Shown: piece by piece, positions 33,735 through 45,163 of the stretch
Numbering within the stretch: the first letter of the stretch is position 1
Layout of the letters: every line of letters begins with the position of its first letter
NCBI GenBank assembly: GCA_963691655.1
Contig: OY829328.1
Coordinates: forward strand, 81,534,400 to 81,598,399
Length of the DNA stretch: 64,000 bases
Source: Toxonevra muliebris
Taxonomy: Eukaryota > Arthropoda > Insecta > Diptera > Pallopteridae
Direction of reading: 5' to 3'
The notes under the pieces: model-generated
Told to the model about the DNA's origin: nothing
Database searches by the model: none
The model's input: the letters and a program-made list of their open reading frames with translations, nothing else
Made by a program: the position numbers and the translations under genes

Positions 33735-35340
33735 TATCTGTTCATTAGTTACAAGCCAAGGTGCATCTTCAAAAGTTCTAAGTGTTTTTAATTGATCTCT
33801 ATGTTAGAGTTGTTCGCTGTTTCCCACAGCTGTATAGCATGCTAGGTCCCTACAGGTTTTAATACTGCCTTATAGAGTCTCACTTTATTTTCGACAGAGA
33901 GTTCAGAATTCCGCCTGAATAACCAGCACATTTTTTTCGTTTCAATGTTTAGTTGTTTCGGATTGGCTTTAATGTGTGTTTTTCAAGTCAATCTACGATC
34001 GAGGTGAACACCGAGAGATATTTAACTGTCTGAGGAATTTAGCTGCCGCTTAAAAATATTGGAGGACAGTTTCCTCTTCTAAGTGTGAAAGTAGCATGCA
34101 CAGACTTTTCAGCGTTGACTTTTATTTTCGACTTTTTAAGCCGTTTCTCTATCACGCATATTTCAAGCTGTACGCAATGTGAGGCTTCCTCAAGCGTTTC
34201 ACTAGATGCAATGATAGCCATATCATAGCACAGGTAGCTACTTGTACCTATTATGTTTGAAACGGGCATGCCAGCTGTAAATATCGTGTAGAGTATACGT
34301 CCTAGGGCACTTTCTCCGGAACTCCGGCATTGATGCTATGGAGATTTGATGCTGCACCTTGTAACTGAACATAGAAATGTCGATCGCTTGATTGATGATG
34401 ACTTGATTTTAACAGCAGAAAGTATGGAGTAGGGAGTAGGTTTTTTAATCTTATATAAGGTGCCTGGATGCCATGCATGGTCGAAAGCTTGTTGTACATC
34501 TAAAAAGACCGCAGAACAATATTATTTTGATTTCTAAGCTCTCAATTATAATATTGACGATTCGGAGTCCCGTGATCTTTCCTAAACCCAAACTGATATT
34601 CCAGTATTACGTTTAAGTTCGTCTAAAACTGGTAGCAGTCTTCTCAAAAGTATTCCCTCAAATACTTTGGAAAAAAAAGCTACCAACAAGCTAATTGGAT
34701 GGGGGATGGTAGGACATCATACATTCCTCCGGCTTATTCGGTTTTGGAATCATAACAAATACCTCTGCACACTTCCATTGACTTGTGAAGTAATCTAATC
34801 TTAATATGGCATTGTATATAAGCGTAAGAAATAAGTTGCATTTTCATGGTAAATTCTGTAGAACTTTGCCATCGATTTTATCAAAACCGGGAGATTTTTT
34901 ATGATTTAGTGCCTTGATTTCTCGTTGGGCTTTCGTTGGTGAGATATGTCGTATTGGGAGACTCATCTGGCAGGGCGAATCTCAGAAATTCAATATCTAA
35001 ATCTTTCCACAAGTATCGTATTCTAAGTAAGGTTGAAAAACAGAGAATAAATACTGTGCGAATGATTCTACCTTTTCTGCATTTGTTCTACACCGTGTGC
35101 CGTTGTTATCTACAATAGCAGCATTTCTTTTGGTTCGGCGTTTTAGATACTGCGTTGCTCTCCTCAAGCTGTATTCGTAATCTTTTGTCGTCGGGTCAAG
35201 TCGTTTGAGAAACTCAGCAGTTGCGTTATTTCTCTCTTCTTTTGAAAGTCTCTTGAGATCATTTGTTGTTGGACTCCGACTTGTTTGCAAATTTCTTCAA
35301 AATTTTCTTTTACTTTTAGAAAAAGTCTCAGTTCAGCGGA
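33735..35340 (-). mobile_element. Jockey-like LINE fossil in block 3 (fullest copy)
   Basis: The minus-strand linker ORF at 35290-34997 reads KDYEYSLRRATQYLKR and FAQYLFSVFQPYLEYDT. Reverse transcriptase remnants follow, including a decayed catalytic-loop segment at 34269-34039 (YLCYDMAIIASSETLEEA, where intact elements have YADD). Stops and frameshifts are many. Confidence 0.75.
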
Positions 35341-36746
35341 TACAAATTTTTTGTTGTTTTGTTTGTCTGTGGCTGGAGATGTGGTTTCTGGATCGTACTT
35401 ATGGAAACATATAGGTAAATGGCTTCACCACCAGTTGCGACTTTATTCCGTTCCATTTTCAGATGTAGCTGCAAAGAAATATTGAACAAAGCGAATTCAT
35501 GTATTTTTTTGGCCGTCATTCATCGAGCCGATTTCATTGTGTATTCGAAATGACTTTTTAATATAATTTCTTGGATCAATCTTGGATTTTTGTTTTCAAA
35601 TTTAGTCTTCACCAGGACTACATTTATACTGTCGAGTGGCCCTTACGAGGGTGTCGTTCTTCATAGACAAATGTCCGGCCTAGAATTTTTACTGCCTTGA
35701 GTTGACATTGAAATCCATAAAATCGAGTTTCTTGCTGTGATGGTGATTGAATATCTGCCTACGTTATATCAGTAATTTTACCAACAAAGTAGTTATAGCA
35801 TTTCCTTCCCAGTTGATAAGTTACATTTGTATCGTTCGTCCTATTCTATAGTAAAATATCAGGTTTAGAATCTTTGAAACCACTTAGATGTCGCATTCAC
35901 TCCTTATGCATTTTGAAATACATGGAAACATTTTTTACTATCTGATAAATTACCATCAATTTAGCGAACTTTTGTTAGTCCCCTCGTAGCTTAAACACTC
36001 TCACTTTAATTAGGCAATTTTCTTTAATGAATTTATTATCGTTTTAGAAAATCCCAGTGTTAATATTTTAAACAAAGTGTTTATAAATCAATTCAGCAAT
36101 CATAATATACAATGTTTATAAGTCCAGATAAGTTGAAGTGTCACACTCCACTTAATATTCTTAATAACTGATAAAAGAAACCAACCGGAGATAGTGTTGA
36201 GATTTCTAATAACAAATTACTTAATTTGAAAATACTTTAGAAATTAGTTTTTCCACTTATCTTTACTTCGAGCTAATTAGAATTTTACTATAAAATGAAG
36301 AAACCAACTTCATAATCTTCATTGTGTTATTGAAAAAGAGTTAAGTCGAGTCGAGTCAAGTTACACAGAATAATTCACCAGTTGGGTAACTATTAAGGCA
36401 AGTGATATTTCAGATTTGATAAATAGGTCCATTACCCTTTTGAAGGGAAGCTTCAATTACCACTGAAATCCTGCGATCGGGTCCCATCTTTCGACTGGGT
36501 CGCTGTTTCATCACTTTACAGGAACTAAAGAAAGGATGGCAGCGCTGAGACCTGAGTTGTTAATTAGCGAAGATCAATGAATCTATTTTTTTTGTAAGGA
36601 ATTATATTTCAACTCAGATCGTGTTCCTACTCCAACCATTTATTATAAAGTTGAAGCACGGCCTGAGAATGAACATATTTCCTTTCCTATCTATTAGTAG
36701 GACGAAGTGAAAATGGGTTTCATGATAACCCCTAAAGGTTTACCCT

Positions 36747-36752
36747 GTATAA
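36747..36752 (+). promoter_or_regulatory. TATA-like box of gene F
   Basis: GTATAA in the conserved CCCTGTATAACTATTTT block, about 92 bases upstream of the start codon. Confidence 0.35.
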
Positions 36753-36843
36753 CTATTTTCTTTCCGAATTGAATTGAACTCAAACTAATATAATTTCTCT
36801 TCTATTCTTATATACATGGTTATCAATAATAGACTCCATAAAA

Positions 36844-37998
36844 ATGCGTACAGTAATCCTCCTTCTAGCAGTTGTGGCTTTTGCGTGTGCAATTCCCTTA
36901 GAAGATCAAGATCTAGATGCATGGCAGACTTTTAAGGTTTGCATTTATACATACTACATTTAAATATTCAAATTTCCTTTGCAATCACAAAAATATTTTA
37001 ATTTTATTAAAAGGAGAAACATGGTAAAGATTACAATTCGGAAAGTGAGGAAAATTTGCGTTTTAAAATTTTCAAAGAAAATAAATTTCGCATCGAGAAG
37101 CACAATCGATTGTTTGAAGACGGAAAAGTGTCATACACATTAATTTTGAATGAATTCTCTGATATGTTACCTCATGACATGAGAGGCACTCTGAATGGAT
37201 ATAAACAGTCTTCACCGGATCGAAATTTGGGGTTTGTTAAATTTAATTTCCCTCAAATAGTTAATTGTTTTTAATAGAAAAAATAATTTTTTTTAACATA
37301 GAAATAATAGCACTTTTGTTTCACTAACCAATATGAAAGTACCTGATACTATGGACTGGAGAGAAAGAGGCGCAGTAACGCCAGTTAAGAATCAACATAT
37401 GAAGGTATGCGGTTCATGTTGGTCTTTCTCTGCCACTGGTGCTCTAGAGGGTCAACATTTTATAAAAAGCGGACGGCTTGTTTCACTCTCTGAACAAAAT
37501 TTAATTGACTGTTCTGGAAAATATGATAATTATGGCTGTTCTGGTGGCTTTGTAAATAATGCCTTCTCATATATCAAAGATAATAATGGCATTGACACTG
37601 AAGATTCTTATCCGTATGAATTCAAACAAGGTAAATGTCGTTTTAATCCATATACCATCGGTGCTACCGACACTGGATTCACAAATATTCCACGTGGTGA
37701 TGAACAGAAACTGCTTGAAGCTGTAGCGTTTGTTGGTCCCATTTCGGTTGCTATTGACGCATATCACTTTAAATTTCTGTTTTATCACAATGGAGTATAC
37801 GATGTCCCTGAATGTAGTTCAACGCAATTGGATCATGCGGTATTAGTGGTTGGTTATGGTTCGGAAAATGGTCAAGATTATTGGTTAGTTAAAAATTCAT
37901 GGGGTGAAGGATGGGGCGATAAAGGTTATGTAAAAATGTCACGCAATAAGCATAATCAATGTGGTATTGCTACTGAAGCCAGTTATCCAACAGTTTAA
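36844..37998 (+). CDS. Cathepsin L-like cysteine protease, copy F (intron 3 lost)
   Basis: C1A protease zymogen of 332 residues. It has three exons, 36844-36936, 37014-37231 and 37311-37998, where the other copies have four. Signal peptide, ERFNIN propeptide and NEFSD are present. The mature domain starts near VPDTMDW. The sequence then reads [13 protein letters not shown] (active-site Cys 140): the third intron is gone and the bases ATATGAAGG, matching the old 5' splice-site end of that intron, are now coding. Two extra residues thus sit between the oxyanion Gln and the CGSC motif. CSGG, His in [11 protein letters not shown] and Asn in LVKNSWG are intact, and the protein ends SYPTV. The long open frame across the old junction supports a working gene. 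Confidence 0.9.
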
Positions 37999-38500
37999 GT
38001 AATTGCTCTGTTCGTCGGAAGTGAAGCTTGCAAGAAAGTAACCGTGTTTCTATTCATCGGAAAATTAAGTAATGTAATAATCACAATAACTAAATTTAAA
38101 ATAAAAAAAATGTTACAATTTTTCAGCATATTATAAAAAAAAACTTGTAAATTTGTTTATTATTTATATTATATTCAATCATCAATACAAAGATACCATA
38201 ATTTCGAGTGGGAATCATGACACTACAACGTTCAAGAGCTAGCGTCATGGATATTTCGGATTACTCGACGTTCATTCTGAGAGATAAAAAAAAAAAAATA
38301 GAAATAAAAGTCAAAACAATTTTTGATTTTGAAAAAAATGGTAAAATTTTGGATTTTTTCTTTTTTCAAAAGATTGAGTAAAAATCAGTTGAAAAAATGT
38401 TGGACAACCTTTTTTTTTAATGCAATAGGTGATTAGTTACATGGATCCGAAACAGGGACTGTTTGACTAAAATGTCAAAATTCGATCGATTTTAGAAGTG
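37999..38500. repeat. 3' flank of gene F, shared with gene C
   Basis: Homologous to 10848-11450. The match ends near 38490 and marks the right edge of the cathepsin cluster. Confidence 0.7.
38100..38105 (+). terminator. Poly(A) signal of gene F
   Basis: AATAAA about 102 bases past the stop, at the conserved position. Confidence 0.55.
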
Positions 38501-38769
38501 GAGTCACATGAAATAAAATCCCCCACATTTGTATGTACCTAATGTAAATTTAAATGAATTTCAATGATTTTTTGATTGAGAGACATTTTTTTAATAAGCC
38601 CTTTCTTTTGTTTTTTTAAGAAAAAAAAAACACCTAATTTTTAAGTGCATAAATAAGCTGAAATTATGGTTAGTTGGATCTTTTTGTATGCCTTGAATTT
38701 TAACCGTCGCCAACGTAAACATATTCTCCAATGTGAACTCCCTTGTGATAATTAGTTCACAGTATCATA

Positions 38770-39100
38770 GCGCAATGTATTCTGCATTATTATTAAAAAT
38801 AGAATCCTAAAAGTATGCTGTATTTATTTTAATGCTATTTGTTTTGAAACATACCGCCAGGTGAAGTGTGGTGAATTGCACCCTGAAAGTAAGCTGCTTT
38901 ATTATTACTTTATATGTATGTAAGCAAAGTAATTGAGGACAGATTTCTGACCACCGCACCCCTTTAATTTTTATTAAGGGGTTTTTTTTAAGAAAAAAAT
39001 ACAGCAAGATTTTCGAGATGGGATGAAACAAGTTACCGTTTCACTCCCATGTAAAATTTGTGCATATCGCCGCTATGGATGTCGACATATCAAAAACGTT
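38770..39100. repeat. Short repeat whose ends recur at 42.0 and 44.1 kb
   Basis: The left part (TGTATTCTG, TAGAATCCTAAAAGTA, CGCCAGGTGAAGTGTGGTGA) recurs at 42012-42150. The right part (TCACTCCCATGTAAAATTTG, CGCCGCTATGGATG) recurs at 44035-44095. At the second place the two parts are separated by about 1.9 kb that includes a LINE fragment. Confidence 0.7.
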
Positions 39101-39599
39101 CATTAAACATGTTCAATGTCATTCAAATTAAAGACAAGCAAACATTAAATCAGAAAAATTGTATCTTCTAAACCAGGCACCGCCTTAAAATTGAATTAAC
39201 AATAACAAAGCGGATTGAGTGCGAGATAGAATATCGGAACACTTCGGTATGGATTATCAAACTAATTTCGAAAGCCTTTAAAAACTTTTTGTTCATTGTG
39301 AAAATCATAGAATACGAGTTCAACCATTTATTTTTCGAGGAGTGTGCATGGTTTATCTGTGCAGTTTATTAAACATATTTTAATTATAATATATATATTC
39401 ATAGGGCAAAAGCAATAACTTAATTAAACTGAGAAATTTTACTATTCACTATTTTCCAATAGCAAGAAAACAAAAACAGATGTCAAGTTATTATGTCAGA
39501 AATCACTGTTAGCTAGCTGGATCAATACAAAAAAGACTGGAAAAGTGAATTACAAAAAATTTAACAGTGTAAACAATAAAAAACCTAAGGGCAAACAAC

Positions 39600-41070
39600 A
39601 CAAAAATTTAATAGATGGAAGTAACCAAACCGGGAACCAAACGGAAAGCCTCTTGCGCTCTCTACTGCTGTAAGAGGGCACTAGGAACAAGATGGGGTCT
39701 TCAACCTCGAGTCACTTCCTGGCTTTATTCAGCAGTGGTCGAGCCTAATCTTCTTTATGGATCCGTCTTCTGGTGGCCAGCTACTGCAAAGGCGGTCAAC
39801 CTTAAACCACTGGATAAGGTTAGAAGAACGGCAGCCATATTGATTACTGGGGCTCTCCGTACTACCTCCACAAAAGCTCTCTTCGCAATCCTTCATTGGT
39901 TGCCAACTTCACTTCTGGCTAAGCAACAAGCTAAGTGCTCTGCTGCCATACTCAGTGCCCTAACTCGCTGGACCAGGTCAAACCTAGGCCATGCCAAGAT
40001 TTTAATCCACGATATGTCCGTACCAACTAACGTAGACTACATTTGCTCTACCCCTAATTTAAACCACACGTTCTTCACCCATATCCCCAGTAGAGAGGAA
40101 TGGGTTAATGACTAGGTGGTCACTGACAATTCAATTGACATCTATACAGATGGATCCAAATTGGAGGAATGAGTCGACTGTGGCATCTTCTCTAGTAAGT
40201 TAGATCTCAGCATCTCTTTCCGACTTCCTGATCATTGCAGCGTGTTTCAAGCAGAAGTAATGGCTATCTATCAAGCGTCCAAATGGCTTATTCGCAACGA
40301 TTCATTCGAAACGAATATCTGCATCTGCACGGACAGCCAAGCAGCAATCAAGTCCCTTGCCGATGCTTTCACGACATCAAAGCTTGTTCTCGACTGCCGA
40401 TCTTCACTCAACATTTTGTCGAGTCACTCGCAGGTTCACCTATATTGGGTACCTGGACATATGGATATTTCAGGTAATTGCTATGCCGACGAGTTAGCAA
40501 AACAGGGCTCGCAGCTTACAGATATATCACCTTCCTGCACCATTTGTGTCCCTCTTGCGTCTATTAAATTAGCCATTAAGCAAAACTACATTAAGGAAGC
40601 AAAAATATCCTGGGTAGCGGAGCATGCCTGTGGTGTTACCAGGCTAACATGGACCACTATGGACAACTACTCAACCTTAGCAGAAACTCCATCAGCATTA
40701 CGACTTCGGTGCTCACGGGGCACTGCATAATGGGGAGATATGCTGCACGACTAGGACTGCCATTCAATGACTTCTGTCGGGGCTGCAGCTCTGAGGAGGA
40801 GGAGGAAGAAACAGTCCTCCATTTCATGTGCGAATGCCCATCCCTGGCCAGGAGGAGACTAAAACTCCTGGGCTCACCTTTCTTCACTAGTCTGTCCGAG
40901 CTATCATCCGTAAATATTAAGGACATAGCCAGATTCATTATGGAATCCTCATGGTTCTCCAATCCGTAAATGGGGAAGTCGCGCCGTACTGTGGTATCAC
41001 AATGAGCCTAAATGTGCTTAAGTGTGCTTTCAAGCAGAAGGCTGCCACTCCAACCTAACCTAACCTAAAC
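39600..41070 (+). mobile_element. 5'-truncated LINE with RNase H domain
   Basis: It starts in the reverse transcriptase thumb (KRALGTRWGLQPRVTSWLYS). An RNase H domain follows with the four acidic residues in IYTDGSK, FQAEVMAIY, CTDSQAAI and CYADELAK. A zinc-knuckle tail (CRGC, HFMCECP) follows, and the 3' end is CCTAACCTAACCTAA. The reading frame carries two stops (40113 and about 40170) and a frameshift near 40700, so it is inactive. RNase H and the tail place it with I/LOA/R1-type elements. The same 3' end is found at 54261-54417. Confidence 0.85.
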
Positions 41071-42009
41071 CGGGCAGATGGCAAGACTTTCTTCTTTTTT
41101 GGTTATTTTTTTTGTGTGTAAAAATTGGATATAAGTTAAGAGCTGAATAAAAACTAGAAACGAGAAATGACGAATAGTTTTAATTTAAAATGTCAGCTTG
41201 ATGAGAGTGGTTATAAGTAGTTAGTGGATATTTAAGGGAACTTCAATGTTATTTTGTAATGCTGTTACTGCTTTGTTGTATTCTATTTGTGTAACTTATG
41301 GTGCATGTAAGTATTAAATAAAGAAGCTGAAAACAAAATTTCTTAAAATTCACTAATGTTTCATTTATTATTTAGTCTACATAATGCCAAAAACTATTTT
41401 TAATTAATCAATCATTTTAGCTTACATACCACCAAAATGTTTACGTCTCTAAGCCACATGCTCCGAACTCTTCTTTGTCTTGTCATTGATCTGAATTTTT
41501 ACTTTAACTAACATTATTTAATTGCTTTTATACATACATACAGTTGGCTTGTTTAAAAGTACAGCTCTTTCGTGCTACCATTTATGATGCCACTTTAATT
41601 TATCTTCTCTATATTCCCTGTGGTTTGTGCTGCACTGGTAGCAGCAATTTTAAATGGAGCAGCACACTAGGTTTAGAATTACACAGGTTGGCAACAAATG
41701 TTTTGCGGTGGTATCATACTTTAAATTTTCATGCTTTTGTGGGTTTTTAACATTTGATATATAGAACTTTGCTGTTGTTGCACACTTTTGTTTTAAGTAT
41801 CTTCAATTGATTTTTTCAGAATATCTATTTATTTTTACAACATGCTACTTTTTGTAGTTACATTTTTAAAGCATTCTTAAAGATAACATGGAATAGTTTG
41901 TGAATATATTTAGGTATTTACATTTTTTTTAAATACTTTCTTTTGTTTTATCAGAAATAACAGTTTTAATTTTAAAGTGCATTAAAGCTATTTAAACTTA
42001 TTGCGAGCC
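41071..42009. other. AT-rich non-coding stretch
   Basis: No gene or clear repeat is seen. Confidence 0.4.
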
Positions 42010-44100
42010 CACTGTATTCTGTATTATTATAATTAAATATAGAATCCTAAAAGTAGGCCATTTTTTTATTTTGTAAATATAGTGGCTGTCTAACTAAACT
42101 TTCGTACCGCCTGGTGAAGTGTGGTGAATCGCACCCCGAAAGTGAAGATATTTGGAATCAAATCCGTAATTTTGGGTTATGATTTCAAATATTAGTAGCT
42201 TATATAGGATATTGAAAGATTAAGAACTATCACTAAGATCACTGATGAGGAATTGTGGCGGATTCCGAAACGGCCGTCTGATTTGCCCGTCTCTATATAC
42301 ATTGTTGTTGTGATGACTACATTTGTTCATTAACCTGTTTATATATAGCTTCAAATAATAACAATTTATGTTGTGTGTCAGAGTGGCATTAAATATACAA
42401 GTTATACTTATCGATATTAAGGTTATGAAAATTCGTTCATTAACATACATCTGCATTTAATAACATTTTGCAGATAATTATAGAGTGAATTATAGTTGTT
42501 ACCAATCAGTATTACAGTAATTCTTTCAATAGACAAAATTTGTTCACCAAAACAATTTACTCTAATACTAATACTTTTGTAGATCGGACAAACGCCAATA
42601 AGGTGATGAATGTTTTCCATTTCGCCTAAATTACAAACTGTACAAATATTGGAAAGAACATTTTTGAAAGCTCTAGAATTGATATTGAGTAGACCACCCC
42701 TTGCTCGGAAGATTAAGCTTATAGCGTGAGCTGATAGCTCATCACCGAAATATTTAACTAGACGAGGATACAAATCATGCATCGTAGACTTAGTTGCACT
42801 CTCGTGGTAACTCATTGAACTCATTCTTAATAAGGTTTTCCAGAATTATTGGAATTTGGGTTTTTAAAGAAGCAACAGACAATTACCTTATGGGGTTCAG
42901 ACCTAGCCCGCTTACAATGTTTTTCCACTCTTTTAACCAGAAGACATTTAACCGTACAGCTTCCTCAGCAAGAATACGCGTTAATCTATTCCCTGGTAAA
43001 CTAAGACATCGAACAATAAAATGAAAATGTGAGCGTAGAGTATAAAAGTATTGCGGATATACTCCAGTTTCGAGGTGCAACATATAGTTCGGTGTGTTTT
43101 GGGGGCAGGAATATAAGTTTTTTAATAAAATAGCGCAGCAATTTTTCCACTGACTCAAACTTTCCAAAGCCCCAGACTTGCGCACCGTAAAACATTATTA
43201 ACCTCGAAGCTGCATCGAATATTTTTATTTTCTTTGAGCTAAAAATTCGGATATACTTCAACCATGTAGCGTTTATAGCATTCTTAGCATACGTAAGTTT
43301 TAAATCTAAATGTTTAGTAAATTACAGTTTATAGGTCAAGAGAATTCCCAAATATTTGTATTCGTTTACCACTTCTATACTCTCATTTGCAAACGTCCAC
43401 GCGCAGTCAGCAGGCATTCTGGGTTTTTCTCTAAATATTAAAGCTTTTGATTTGGCTAAATTGACTTTTAGGCCCCACTTTATACTGAAAGCATGCATCG
43501 CATTAATCATTTGTTGCAGTTCTAAAGCATTGTCAGCAAGCAAAACCAGATCGTCCGCATACATTAAAACTTTTATCAACGTATTAGCCACTTTCACACC
43601 ACCAGGCAATTTATCGTTAAGATCATTTAGGTATAAGGAAAAAAGTACTGGGCTTAGTGAACAGCCTTGCCAAAGATCTTGATTCACGCGAAAGGGCGCA
43701 GAGAGTTTGTCATTGGACAACACCTGATTCGTTGTGTCTTTGTAAATTAAGCGCAGCATATCTATCATATGACTCGATAGTCCATAGGAGGCTAACTGGT
43801 AAAATAACGAGTTATGAGGAATTGTATCGAAAGCACACGAAAAATCTACAAAGAAAGCAAAGGTTTTCTTCTTCATTTTAAAATTCAAATGCCCAATACT
43901 GATTAAGTTGAATAAATTATCAAGAGTGAATAAATTATCAAAGTAGTGTAGCTATTCATATTAAAAGAGCGAGCCTTTGAACATAAGATTAAAAAAAATG
44001 CGGCGAGCTTTTAGGGAAGGTGGTGAAATAATTTATCATTTCACTCTCATGTAAAATTTATTCATACCACCGCTATAAATGTTTACACATCAAAATAAAG
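42010..44100. repeat. Repeat split by a LINE fragment
   Basis: The outer ends (42012-42150 and 44000-44100) match the two halves of 38770-39100. A LINE fragment on the minus strand occupies most of the middle. Confidence 0.6.
42430..43890 (-). mobile_element. Decayed LINE with reverse transcriptase
   Basis: The frame 43888-43322 holds the reverse transcriptase palm: FVDFSCAFDTIPH (motif A), QGCSLSPVLFSLYLNDL (motif B), MYADDLVLLAD (motif C) and NEYKYLGILL. The frame then breaks; further pieces at 43261-42883 and 42824-42423 read RLNVFWLKEW and a CCHC tail (CTVC...HHLIGVCP). No RNase H domain is seen. The catalytic YADD is intact, but the element is truncated at both ends and frameshifted. 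The clade is not certain. Confidence 0.8.
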
Positions 44101-45030
44101 CGGTTAATATATTTGAAAACTTTGTCGACTACTATATAATTACAAAAGTATGTTGTACCCCTTGTTTGCTGAGTTTATGAGGAGGGATTATTTCTCTGGT
44201 TTTTCACCCACTATCCATTAATTTTATATATATTGTTTATTTGTAATAAACCCCGCATTTTTATTCTTCATCACAAATGCAAATAATATGTTCAAATTAC
44301 AAATCACACACACACACACACATAGAAAGAATTTTATCATTCATTGAAATCGAAATTGAAAATGAACTTTATGCCAATTAAAGTCGTTTGCCATGATTTC
44401 CAACATGACTCCTTCCATACCAGCGGAAGAAATTTTACAATTTCTCCTTATTTTTCTCTACATTTGCATTTCAAAAGCAAGTAACACAAAACAAAAAAAA
44501 GGAACAGAATTAAAAAATAAACCAAGTGAAAAGTTTTACAATTAGAAATGCAAATATTACACTATACAGCAAGGGGGAAACTAACCAAGCACACAGCACA
44601 AAAATATGGAAATGCGTGCGTAATAAAAGCAAAAAAAAATACAAAATTATAAAAGCAATAACAAAAACATGAAAGAGGAAAGATTACGATTGTGTAAAAG
44701 CGTAACAAAAATACACACTTATACTTATAACCAAATACAGTAATTCGAATTGCAGTTACAGAGCAATCGCAAAGCGAACAGCAGAAAAGGTTGCTGAAAA
44801 ACCAAGCGGCAACATTGCAATCATTTAATCGTACAGTGAGGAAAAATGTTTTAAAGGCAGCGACTGTAAATGGAGTAGACATTTTGTGTTTTATCCCTCT
44901 TTTGTGTTTTATTTTACTCAGCGTTACTCACGATTAGCAAATTTTATACGCTCCTGTTCATTATGAAAGTATTTGTGAAGCCTAAAGTGAGGAACACAAT
45001 GTGAAGCTGAAGCGTAAAGTAACAATCTGC
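44101..45030. other. Non-coding, A-rich stretch
   Basis: A CA microsatellite lies at about 44307-44324. The weak open frame 44562-44882 (-) has no family features and unlikely composition. Nothing else is seen. Confidence 0.4.
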
Positions 45031-45163
45031 AAAAGTAAAATGTATACATTTTCATTGTAATCAAAGACAATGAGGGCGTTTCCCGGGTGCAAAATCAAAA
45101 AAAGCTGCTTTTAAAGTGTGTTAGAAACGCGCCGCTGAGTGAAAATGTATACATTTTACTTTT
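45031..45163. repeat. Perfect 24-bp inverted repeat, MITE-like
   Basis: 45031-45054 (AAAAGTAAAATGTATACATT then TTCA) is exactly the reverse complement of 45140-45163. Each arm contains the palindrome AAAATGTATACATTTT. The enclosed 85 bases are GC-richer than the surroundings. It could be a small MITE. Confidence 0.65.

Larger units (their letters stand above)
33450..36843. repeat. Duplicated intergenic block, copy 3 (E-F)
   Basis: Reverse-oriented relative of blocks 1 and 2, lying between the tandem genes E and F. It is the most complete: it keeps about 0.47 kb (34027-34492) that blocks 1 and 2 have lost. The upstream end holds the promoter region of gene F. Confidence 0.85.

Noticed and set aside
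44562..44882. 106-residue minus-strand open frame rich in Phe and Cys
   Set aside because: Composition reflects the A-rich opposite strand; no motif and no splice context.
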